Translations under genes and position numbers: made by a program | NCBI GenBank assembly: GCA_016780695.1 | Contig: JADHLK010000083.1 | Span: forward strand, 1 to 6,285 | Direction of reading: 5' to 3' | DNA length: 6,285 bases | Source: Alphaproteobacteria bacterium | GTDB lineage: Bacteria; Pseudomonadota; Alphaproteobacteria; Puniceispirillales; Puniceispirillaceae | Notes under the pieces: model-generated | Database searches by the model: none | Told to the model about the DNA's origin: nothing | Seen by the model: the letters and a program-made list of their open reading frames with translations, nothing else | Shown here: in pieces, positions 1 through 5,597 of the stretch | How the letters are laid out: each line of letters starts with the position of its first letter | Numbering within the stretch: position 1 is the stretch's first letter

Positions 1-693
1 TCCGGCCAGCTGCAGGGAGGAGATTCGCACCATCTGGTCATCTGCCAGCTGCAGCGTTTTTTGCAAAACCGGCACTTTGACCTCCCGATCTGTTACAATA
101 TCGCCAACCCCTTCTGTGGCGAGCCAGGCGCGGTCAGCCTCCAGATCAGCACTGGCCAGCACCGCGATAAACGCCCGGTCAACCGGCTGGCTTGCCGGGT
201 AGAGATTGAGCGTTCCTTGATAGGCCCTGATATCGGTAAGATAGGCAGCCCCGCCTCCCGGCACCGCCACCTGACCGGCGCGAATTGCCGCATTACTGCC
301 CAGCGCAGCCGGGTAGCCAAGCGGGCGGAAACCTGCCGCAACCGCCTGCTCAAAAACGCTGTCCAAATCAGCTACGGAAAACTCCACCGCTGCCCAGCCC
401 AGCGAGGCCAGCGGCTTGTCCGGCCAGTTTGCTGGCTCGGCAGCTGGCTGTTTGACCTCTATCAGACGAACACCGCCGACCCTGCCACCCAGCAAAACCC
501 ACCGCGCCCCGCAAATTTCCGGGGCCGCATAGGAATCGGCGATTTCCTCTTCAATTCTGCCCTCAGCCACCGGCCTCAGATTCAATCCAGCCTGCCAGGC
601 AGCAAGCGCCTGTTCCAAATCTGCCGTAGCTAAGGTTACCCAGAGTATGGGACCAGCAAGTGGGGTATGAGGCCGCATCGGGGAATCATGCAT
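1..693 (-). CDS. VOC (glyoxalase-like) family protein, 3' part missing
   Basis: The minus strand is open from an ATG at 693 to the left edge: 231 codons without a stop, so the C-terminus is missing. The start is the first possible one, because an in-frame TAA lies four codons upstream. A second ATG at 678 is possible. Neither has a visible Shine-Dalgarno sequence. The protein shows repeated beta-alpha-beta elements of the vicinal oxygen chelate fold: ILWVTLATADLEQAL (residues 16-30), a strand ending RLIEV (76-80), GWAAVEFSVADLDSVF (99-114) followed by an AAGFRPLG turn, then a further module starting near VDRAFIAVLASADLE (171-185). VOC enzymes use His/Glu residues on these strands to hold a metal. 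Here the first and third strands carry no His at the usual place, while Glu79 could be a ligand. It may be an atypical dioxygenase, lyase or binding protein. It is divergent from the methyltransferase gene. The fold call is by eye; the function is unknown. Confidence 0.72.
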   Translation of the reverse strand, partial: MHDSPMRPHTPLAGPILWVTLATADLEQALAAWQAGLNLRPVAEGRIEEEIADSYAAPEICGARWVLLGGRVGGVRLIEVKQPAAEPANWPDKPLASLGWAAVEFSVADLDSVFEQAVAAGFRPLGYPAALGSNAAIRAGQVAVPGGGAAYLTDIRAYQGTLNLYPASQPVDRAFIAVLASADLEADRAWLATEGVGDIVTDREVKVPVLQKTLQLADDQMVRISSLQLAG

Positions 694-817
694 TGAAATA
701 ACAATTTAGGCTATTGTATATTCACAATCATTGACACCGGGCCTGCATACTGTCAAGGCAGGCCTCAGCAGCAGGAAATTGCCGATAACCGCCCGGCGGC
801 AGGGATGAAAAAAATAA
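694..817. promoter_or_regulatory. Divergent control region between VOC gene and methyltransferase
   Basis: This 124-bp AT-rich stretch must hold the promoters of both flanking genes. Three pentamers of one family alternate in direction: ACAAT at 701-705, ATTGT at 713-717 and ACAAT at 724-728. Their centres lie 11-12 bp apart, about one helical turn, so a protein could bind them on one face of the DNA. The last one extends into the palindrome CAAT-C-ATTG (725-733). No pair of -35/-10 boxes is convincing: TTGACA at 731-736 matches a -35 consensus on the plus strand but has no good -10 at 16-18 bp. TACAAT on the minus strand (720-715) could be a -10 box for the VOC gene. The operator reading is inference. 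Confidence 0.35.
731..764. repeat. Two interlocked inverted repeats upstream of the methyltransferase
   Basis: TTGACA (731-736) pairs with TGTCAA (751-756) across 14 bp. GGCCTGC (740-746) pairs with GCAGGCC (758-764) across 11 bp. The two repeats overlap, so they cannot form as nested hairpins at once. The second gives a GC-rich 7-bp stem in RNA and could form in the leader of the methyltransferase transcript, ending 53 bp before its ATG. Both could also be protein-binding sites. The repeats are seen directly; any role is inferred. Confidence 0.35.
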
Positions 818-1927
818 ATGGCAAATTTACAGAAACCCACTGGAGCAGCTGATAAAATTGACGCGCTGCTGGATTGGCCTCAGAAAACGCTTCCAACGCT
901 GACCACATTGCTGGCGTTGCGCCGGCGCTGGATGGCGCATGATTTCACCGCGCTCAGGGCCCAATATGAGCAGCTGGTCAGCGCTGGTCAGGCCCCGCAA
1001 ACCCAAGCCGAAGCCGAGCCGTTGATCCAGTCTCTGGCCTCGGCCTCATCCTTTCAATTCATGCATCGCCATATTCAGGATCGCACCTGGCGGCTATGCG
1101 AGAAAATTACCGAAGCGCGCAGCACAGAAATTCAGGCGGCCTTGCAGCCAGATGCCACTGATCTCGGCACACTCGAAGCAGATGAGCAGCTCGCCTATCC
1201 GGCCTATTACACCTTTGATTATCATCGTCAGGCTGGCGGTATCTGGCGCGATGATGCTGCTGCGGCGGTTTATTTGCTGGGGGCAAGAATCGTCCATGTT
1301 GGGCGCAATTCTGATTTCCAGCTACATGATCAATTTGTTGATGAGATAGAGCTGTCCGCCCCGCCGGAGCGTATTCTTGATCTGGGTTGCGGCTTTGGGA
1401 AAACCACTTTTTCGCTGAAACGGCGCTGGCCAGAGGCGGAGGTAGAGGGGATCGATTTATCCCTGCCCTGCTTAAAGCTGGGCCAAAAAATGGCGACCGG
1501 CAGAGAGCAGGCGATCCGCTGGCGGCAAGCTGATATGGAAGCCCTGCCTGTTGCCGATAACAGCGTTGATCTGGCAGTCATTACCATGGTGCTTCATGAA
1601 ATGCCGGAAGCAGCGATTCGCAACAGTTTTGCCGAAGCCTGGCGGGTGCTGCGCCCGGGCGGCAAGCTGATCACGCTGGAAAACCGGCTTATTGGAGACC
1701 CGTTCCGCGATACATTGCTGAAATGGTATAGTGAGCTGATCGATGAGCCTTACTGGGAGCCGTTCCGCCATCTGGATATTGAAGAGTTGGCGCGCGATCA
1801 GGGCTTTCAGAAAACCCGCTTTGAAAAATGGTATCTTGCTGGCACGGATGGCCCGGCAGCTGAGGCAGACCCCCGCCGCTGGTGCACGCCCTGGGGCCAG
1901 ATGATTGCAGAAAAAGGGAGCTTATGA
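818..1927 (+). CDS. Class I SAM-dependent methyltransferase with N-terminal extension
   Basis: The 369-residue protein carries a Rossmann-type methyltransferase domain from about residue 183 on. Motif I is DLGCGFG (188-194), the SAM-binding glycine loop. The acidic residue after beta 2 is Asp213 in EGIDLS. Next come QADMEALP (237-244), the beta 4 region VDLAVITMVLHEMP (250-263) and the WRVLRPGGKL turn (275-284), typical of the Methyltransf_11/UbiE-like group. The first 180 residues are not part of that fold. They contain a mostly helical segment and a conserved-looking stretch, FDYHRQAGGIW followed by GARIVHVGRNSDFQLHD. The acceptor is unknown; a small molecule is more likely than protein or nucleic acid. 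The start at 818 has only a distant AGGG (801-804) as ribosome site. The ATG at 805 is out of frame. The stop codon overlaps the start of the next gene, so the two are coupled. Confidence 0.9.
   Translation: MANLQKPTGAADKIDALLDWPQKTLPTLTTLLALRRRWMAHDFTALRAQYEQLVSAGQAPQTQAEAEPLIQSLASASSFQFMHRHIQDRTWRLCEKITEARSTEIQAALQPDATDLGTLEADEQLAYPAYYTFDYHRQAGGIWRDDAAAAVYLLGARIVHVGRNSDFQLHDQFVDEIELSAPPERILDLGCGFGKTTFSLKRRWPEAEVEGIDLSLPCLKLGQKMATGREQAIRWRQADMEALPVADNSVDLAVITMVLHEMPEAAIRNSFAEAWRVLRPGGKLITLENRLIGDPFRDTLLKWYSELIDEPYWEPFRHLDIEELARDQGFQKTRFEKWYLAGTDGPAAEADPRRWCTPWGQMIAEKGSL
1916..1920 (+). promoter_or_regulatory. Ribosome binding site deciding the small-gene start
   Basis: GGGAG, preceded by an A-run, lies six bases before the ATG at 1927 and only three before the adjacent ATG at 1924. 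The spacing favours 1927. It also argues against the in-frame ATG at 1882, which lies well inside the methyltransferase gene. Confidence 0.6.
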
Positions 1928-2181
1928 TGACCGATTCTCCGCATATTCGCGACACTGAAATGCCTGACCATCCGAACATCTCGGTGGCGGCGTTGCTGGA
2001 GACCCGTGATATTGATCATTTATCCACGGTGCTGCACGCGCTGTTAGAAGAGGTCGCCACCCTGTCCGTGCGGCTGGCCTGCCTGGAAGCCAAAATAGAG
2101 GGGCAGCCGGAAAACGCCCCGGTTGAGCTGCAAGAGGTGCAAGCCCATGTCGCCGCGCTGATAGCCAGAGTTACAGATTAA
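1927..2181 (+). CDS. Small coiled-coil protein coupled to methyltransferase
   Basis: I do not recognise this 84-residue protein as a named family. Its start overlaps the methyltransferase stop by one base (TGATG), and a good ribosome site lies inside the upstream gene, which points to translational coupling. Two heptad-repeat segments stand out. In the first, I29, L32, L36, L39, V43, L46, L50, L53 and I57 keep a strict 3-4 spacing. In the second, L68, V71, V75, L78 and V82 do the same. A short linker with Pro61 and Pro65 separates them, so a helical hairpin or an oligomerising rod is likely. The first 20 residues are polar and probably disordered. There is no signal peptide, membrane segment or metal motif. 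It may bind or scaffold the methyltransferase, which is inferred from gene order only. Upstream in-frame starts at 1924 and 1882 are less likely. Confidence 0.68.
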   Translation: MTDSPHIRDTEMPDHPNISVAALLETRDIDHLSTVLHALLEEVATLSVRLACLEAKIEGQPENAPVELQEVQAHVAALIARVTD

Positions 2182-2186
2182 ATCTG
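2174..2186. repeat. Perfect palindrome over the small-gene stop codon
   Basis: CAGATT-A-AATCTG is a perfect 13-bp palindrome spanning the TAA stop (2179-2181). As RNA it gives only a 5-bp, AT-rich stem with a 3-base loop, and on the plus strand it is followed by A residues rather than U. It is therefore not a normal terminator for the upstream operon. It could be chance or a weak protein site. Confidence 0.35.
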
Positions 2187-2255
2187 AAAAAAAGACCTCC
2201 CCCCCCCCCAAAAAAAGACCAAAAAATGACAAAAAAAGACCCGGCACCAAAAAAA
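2187..2255. repeat. Phased A-tract repeats with an 11-C run
   Basis: Five A-runs of 6-7 bases occur at 2187-2193, 2210-2216, 2221-2226, 2231-2237 and 2249-2255. The first, second and fourth are each followed by GACC, and the third by TGAC. The centres of the middle three are 10.5 bp apart, matching the helical repeat, which is the pattern of intrinsically bent DNA. A run of 11 C (2199-2209) sits between the first and second units. The array looks like tandem expansion of an A7-GACC unit. On the minus strand the same array supplies repeated T-runs behind the terminator hairpin. Confidence 0.6.
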
Positions 2256-2263
2256 GTGCCGGG
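2231..2263 (-). terminator. Rho-independent terminator of the binding-protein operon
   Basis: On the minus strand a perfect 8-bp stem, CCCGGCAC/GTGCCGGG (2263-2256 with 2247-2240), encloses an 8-base T-rich loop and is followed by TC and seven T (2237-2231). More T-runs follow after 2231. It starts 19 bases after the stop of the solute-binding protein gene. In the plus direction the same stem is followed only by CCCGCTTTATTG, so it should stop plus-strand transcripts much less well. No other terminator for the methyltransferase operon is visible. Confidence 0.85.
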
Positions 2264-2282
2264 CCCGCTTTATTGCATCTTC

Positions 2283-3791
2283 TTATCTGCTGATAGTCAC
2301 AGCATCATAATTGACGCTCCGGTTGATGTAGCTCAGACCGCTGACCGAAGCGGCGACACCTGTCACATCCACCTGCTCAACCAGGAACAGCGCAGGCAGC
2401 ACTTCCATTGTCTTGGCGTGCAGCTTTTGCAACAGGCCACGGCGGGCTTCTGGATTAAACTCTTCAAAAGTCGCCTTGAATAACGGGGTCATGCTCTCAT
2501 CACAGAAATGCGGCACACGCTTGGCACAAGTCATATAGGTATAGGGCCGAATCGTGTCCATATAGGGCGCGGTATTCCAGGAGGAACCAAACATCTCTCC
2601 AGGCCAGGTATTTTTCAGGAAAAAGCCCAGCCACTCAGGAAAGCGGATTTGCTGCAGTTCTAGCTTGATTCCCACGGCCGCCAGATCGATAGCGGCTTGC
2701 TGATAGATTTCACTATCCGCCGGGAAAGACCCAACCACCACATGGGCGGTTGCCGAAAACCCATCCGGGTAGCCTGCCTCGGCCAGCAGCTTCTTGGCCT
2801 GTGCCGGATCATAAGGATAGGAGGACCGGCTTGGATCATAGCCAAACGCAGTAGAGGTCCCAGCCTGGCTGGCCCCCTTGCCCAGACCGGCCAGCAGCAC
2901 CTCAGCGATCAAGTCCCGATTCACCGCCAGATTAGCAGCCTTGCGGACTCTGACATCCTTGAACGGGCTATCTGGATTGGCCTCTGTTGCAAAGGCCAAT
3001 GACATGACCTGCGGGGCGGCACTGGCCGCGACCTTCATGCCTGCTGCTTCAATCTGTCCGATATTATCTGGTGAAAAGCCAAAGCCCACATCTATTTGGT
3101 CAGACAAAAGCGCCTGCAGACGCGCGGCCCGCTCAGGCAATTCCACAATTGTTACCCCATCAATTTTGGGCGCCCGCCAGCTGGTCTTATTGGCAACCAG
3201 ACGCGCTTCATTGGTGCCCCAGCCCGCTACCTTAAAGGCACCTGTGCCGACCGGGGTTTCAGCAAACCCTTCCGGCCCCAGCTGTGCCCAGGCACCCGGC
3301 TCAACGATAAACACCAGTCCCAGCTTGTTCGGCAATACCGGATCCGGCCCGGAAGTGATGATATCAACAGTCATATCATTCACCTTCGCAACGCCGCTGA
3401 TATTGCGGACCTCGCCGCCAACAGATGAGGCGCGGCCTTCTTCGGTCAGCAGATATTCAATAGTCGCTACCACAGCGTCCGCATTGACCGGCGCACCATT
3501 TGAGAAACTAACACCGTCTTTCAGAACAAAACGCCAGCGCGTTGGCTCTACCGATTCCCAGCTTTTCGCCAGCACCGCTTCCGGGCCGCCCGTAGCACTG
3601 ATCCGAACCAGCGGATCAAACACGGCATCCCACACAAAGACTGACGGAACCGACCGCCCGGTAAAAGGATTACCCTTGCCAGGTGGCAAATCCCAGACGC
3701 CCACCCGCAGCGTTTCAGCCACTGCCGGGGTCAGCGACAAGAACAGACTTGCCACCCCGGTCAGCAACATTGTTTTGATGAATTTCAGCAT
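2283..3791 (-). CDS. ABC transporter solute-binding protein, family 5 (peptide type)
   Basis: This 502-residue protein is an extracytoplasmic binding protein of the DppA/OppA type (SBP_bac_5), which captures peptides, opines or other small solutes for an ABC importer. The signal peptide has Lys3/Lys6, a hydrophobic stretch (8-21) and a cleavage site AVA|ET at 25/26. The mature protein opens with LRVGVWD and runs through FDPLVRIS, WESVEPTRWRFVLKDGVSFSNG, ETPVGTGAFKV, FKDVRVRKAANLAVNRDLI and YDPAQAKKLLAEAGYPDGF, all hallmark blocks of the family. The length is normal. Cys422 and Cys430 could form a disulfide near the ligand cleft. There is no lipobox. The ATG at 3791 has a strong AGAGGAGG site (3797-3804) five bases upstream. 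It follows the flavoprotein gene by 35 bp in the same direction and is followed by a terminator, so the unit contains no permease or ATPase gene. The ligand cannot be read from the sequence. Confidence 0.94.
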   Translation of the reverse strand: MLKFIKTMLLTGVASLFLSLTPAVAETLRVGVWDLPPGKGNPFTGRSVPSVFVWDAVFDPLVRISATGGPEAVLAKSWESVEPTRWRFVLKDGVSFSNGAPVNADAVVATIEYLLTEEGRASSVGGEVRNISGVAKVNDMTVDIITSGPDPVLPNKLGLVFIVEPGAWAQLGPEGFAETPVGTGAFKVAGWGTNEARLVANKTSWRAPKIDGVTIVELPERAARLQALLSDQIDVGFGFSPDNIGQIEAAGMKVAASAAPQVMSLAFATEANPDSPFKDVRVRKAANLAVNRDLIAEVLLAGLGKGASQAGTSTAFGYDPSRSSYPYDPAQAKKLLAEAGYPDGFSATAHVVVGSFPADSEIYQQAAIDLAAVGIKLELQQIRFPEWLGFFLKNTWPGEMFGSSWNTAPYMDTIRPYTYMTCAKRVPHFCDESMTPLFKATFEEFNPEARRGLLQKLHAKTMEVLPALFLVEQVDVTGVAASVSGLSYINRSVNYDAVTISR

Positions 3792-3826
3792 TTTTTCCTC
3801 CTCTGTTTATTGGTGGTATTTCTTGG

Positions 3827-5329
3827 TCACCATATCAGCTTTGACTCCCCTAGTCGAAGCCCAAAGCTCAAAGCCGGGGTGATCGACATTCCGCCGACAA
3901 AAGCATCGCCTGACAATAGCTCTCGTCCCAGAATTTCCCCGGCCGCAAACAAGCCTGAAATGGCTTTCTGGCTGTCATCCAAAACCCGGCAGTCACGGTC
4001 AACCACCAACCCGCCACTGGAGGTAGCCGTTGTTCCGTGATTGCGCACAGCAAAAAAAGGCGGCTTATCAATCGGTGCCGGGCGATATTGCCGGCCCAGC
4101 GGGTCAGCCCTCCCATCGCTGAGCGCCTGATTATAGGCCGCTACGGTCTCTGCCAAACCAGCTGGATCAATGCCAGCCATTTGAGCAAGTTCAGCCAAAC
4201 TATCCGCCTTGGTAAAGGCTGGATGCACATTCCAGACAGCTTGCCGACCGGCGGCCTGCCAGCTTGGCAACAGGGGCGGGGCCGCATCGGCAATCGCCGC
4301 ATCCCAGACAATCCAGAAGGTCATATCCGGCACTTCTGTCATCGCCTTTTGCTGGAGCGGCCGGTTCGGCTCATCTTCACGCAGGCAGCGGGCCCCGCTC
4401 TGGTCCACATAAATCTCCCAGGGCGGGCGGGCAGGCATCAGCACCGGATTATCAGCCCGCGCGGTGCGGCGGCTGCCCGGCGGGTCTTCGATACCGCCGA
4501 CATGCGGCAGAAAATATTGCGCTTTTCTGATTGCCGCGCCGATTTTTTTGGCTGCCAACAAGCCGCCACCCCTATTCGCCGGCTCCGCCCCGCCATAAAG
4601 AGCCAGACCAGCTGTCATTTCTGCAAAAACATCTGGATTTGCGGTATATCCACCAGTGGTCAGAAGCGTTTGCGCCGCCGCCACATGACAGGCCGACCCA
4701 TCCGCACGCGTCAAGAACGCGCCGGTAACTTGGCCCGAGACCGTATCAAGGGCTTGCAGCTGATGGCCGGGCAGGAATGTTACCTTGCCAGCCTCTATCT
4801 CGCGCTGCAATTCGGGCATGATCACCTGCGCGATAGACAGGCCGCGTTGCCGCCCCCAATAGGTGCGCGGCACACTATAGGCTTCAAGCTCGTGCAAGAT
4901 GGCCGGGCATTGCGGGTCCCAGTCAATGCCCAGCTGATCCAGCCAGGCAATGGTGCGCGGGGCCAAATCGCAGGCCAATTTTACCATTTCAGCATCTGCT
5001 GTGCCGCCTGTTATGCGCGCGATATCAGCCGCATGGGCTTGCGGGCTATCCTCTATGCCCTTCGCCTGCTGCAGCGGCGTTCCGCCAGCACTTACATGAC
5101 CAGCTGCGCGCCGCAAAGTGCCGCCGGGTTCTGTCTCAGCATCCGCCAGAATCACCCGCGCCCCACGCCGAGCCGCAAAGATCGCAGCCGGCATACCTGC
5201 CGTTCCAGCCCCGATGATAAGGACATCACATACGAGGTCTGAGGCCCTATCACCCTTGTTTTGATCTGCTTTATTCGTCAAACAACTCACCAGTCTTAGG
5301 CCGGTTACGCCTGCGCAGCCCCCGATCAT
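3827..5329 (-). CDS. FAD-dependent oxidoreductase, fumarate reductase flavoprotein type
   Basis: The 500-residue protein belongs to the FAD_binding_2 family (fumarate reductase, ketosteroid dehydrogenase and tricarballylate dehydrogenase relatives). DVLIIGAGTAG (35-45) is the dinucleotide-binding GxGxxG motif. EPGGT follows a little downstream, and the C-terminal FAD block is SSGGLVVD (437-444), GLFAAGE (459-465) and GDAFVGGMS (474-482). The domain between is the substrate-capping domain. By eye, Arg323 (EDEPNRP) could match the proton-donor Arg of soluble fumarate reductase. The substrate-carboxylate Arg of the GANRLGG motif is replaced by Phe477, so simple fumarate reduction is unlikely. 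No signal peptide is convincing, so it should be cytoplasmic. The first 34 residues precede the FAD motif. The ATG at 5329 has a weak site; GTG 5290 or TTG 5281, the latter behind GGTGAG, would give a more usual N-terminus. It is co-transcribed with the downstream binding-protein gene. Confidence 0.9.
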   Translation of the reverse strand: MIGGCAGVTGLRLVSCLTNKADQNKGDRASDLVCDVLIIGAGTAGMPAAIFAARRGARVILADAETEPGGTLRRAAGHVSAGGTPLQQAKGIEDSPQAHAADIARITGGTADAEMVKLACDLAPRTIAWLDQLGIDWDPQCPAILHELEAYSVPRTYWGRQRGLSIAQVIMPELQREIEAGKVTFLPGHQLQALDTVSGQVTGAFLTRADGSACHVAAAQTLLTTGGYTANPDVFAEMTAGLALYGGAEPANRGGGLLAAKKIGAAIRKAQYFLPHVGGIEDPPGSRRTARADNPVLMPARPPWEIYVDQSGARCLREDEPNRPLQQKAMTEVPDMTFWIVWDAAIADAAPPLLPSWQAAGRQAVWNVHPAFTKADSLAELAQMAGIDPAGLAETVAAYNQALSDGRADPLGRQYRPAPIDKPPFFAVRNHGTTATSSGGLVVDRDCRVLDDSQKAISGLFAAGEILGRELLSGDAFVGGMSITPALSFGLRLGESKLIW

Positions 5330-5393
5330 GACAGACTCATCAAAAGGCGTGCTGATGAAACCCCTGCCATAAAACCTTGATTAGTCTTTAATG

Positions 5394-5427
5394 GCCTGGC
5401 GAGGGAGTCAATGCTTTTTTGCCAGGC
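5394..5427. repeat. Inverted repeat GCCTGGC/GCCAGGC
   Basis: GCCTGGC (5394-5400) and GCCAGGC (5421-5427) are exact reverse complements separated by 20 bases that end in six T. As RNA on either strand this gives a 7-bp GC-rich stem with a large loop. It lies 65-98 bp upstream of the flavoprotein ATG and could form in that gene's leader or act as an operator. There is no U-tract after the stem, so it is not a standard terminator. Confidence 0.35.
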
Positions 5428-5542
5428 TGCCGGGCGGGCTACCCAGCTGCTGGTTGAGGCAATTTGACAGGCCAGCCTTCCGAATTGCGGCCCGATCAGC
5501 TGGTCATGATTGCCTCTATTCATCACCTTTATAGGCGGCTTG

Positions 5543-5567
5543 CTTCAAAGATGATATTATCTTCAAA
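5543..5567. repeat. Direct repeat and near-palindrome before the acyltransferase
   Basis: CTTCAAA occurs at 5543-5549 and again at 5561-5567, 18 bp apart start to start. Between and partly over them, AAGATGATATTATCTT (5548-5563) is a palindrome at 14 of 16 positions. The element ends 30 bases before the acyltransferase ATG and covers the only -10-like box there, so a regulator binding it would act on that promoter. Its role is inferred. Confidence 0.4.
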
Positions 5568-5583
5568 TGATGGAGCGAACATC

Positions 5584-5590
5584 AAGGGGG
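5584..5590 (+). promoter_or_regulatory. Ribosome binding site of the acyltransferase gene
   Basis: AAGGGGG lies seven bases before the ATG at 5598. The in-frame GTG at 5595 is only four bases from it, so the ATG is the better start. Confidence 0.65.
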
Positions 5591-5597
5591 ACACGTG

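Larger units (their letters stand above)
5330..5597. promoter_or_regulatory. Divergent intergenic region, flavoprotein and acyltransferase genes
   Basis: This 268-bp region must contain the promoters of both flanking genes. No clear -35/-10 pair is visible on either strand. TATTAT at 5555-5560 resembles a -10 box for the acyltransferase gene but lacks a matching -35, and TTGACT on the minus strand (5411-5406) is a -35-like box without a good -10. The region holds several repeats listed separately. A minus-strand frame from 5526 (GTG) or 5523 (ATG) to 5326 stays open for about 65 codons and overlaps the flavoprotein ATG as ATGA. Its product is not recognisable and I do not annotate it as a gene. 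Confidence 0.45.

Noticed and set aside
61..633. Plus-strand open frame of 190 codons at the left end
   Set aside because: It is antisense to the minus-strand VOC frame, has no ribosome site, and its product is rich in Arg, Gln and Pro without any domain pattern.
1882..1926. Upstream ATG that would lengthen the small coiled-coil protein to 99 residues
   Set aside because: It lies inside the methyltransferase gene; the GGGAG at 1916-1920 is correctly spaced for the ATG at 1927.
2187..2255. CRISPR-like reading of the repeated A7-GACC units
   Set aside because: The units are about 10 bp, low in complexity and without spacers of regular length; no cas gene is present.
2226..2483. Plus-strand frame starting inside the A-tract region
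   Set aside because: It runs through the terminator hairpin and antisense to the end of the binding-protein gene, with no family resemblance.
2878..3882. Long plus-strand frame opposite the binding-protein gene
   Set aside because: It is a shadow of a well-supported gene: Ser/Thr/Pro-rich low-order product, no motif, no ribosome site.
4037..5242. Plus-strand frame of 401 codons opposite the flavoprotein gene
   Set aside because: The minus strand has a complete FAD family protein here. The plus product is Arg/His/Cys-rich with no recognisable domain, as expected for an antisense frame in GC-rich DNA.
5282..5329. Lipobox-like LVSC near the flavoprotein N-terminus
   Set aside because: There is no basic n-region or hydrophobic core before it, and an Arg lies in the segment, so a lipoprotein signal is not credible.
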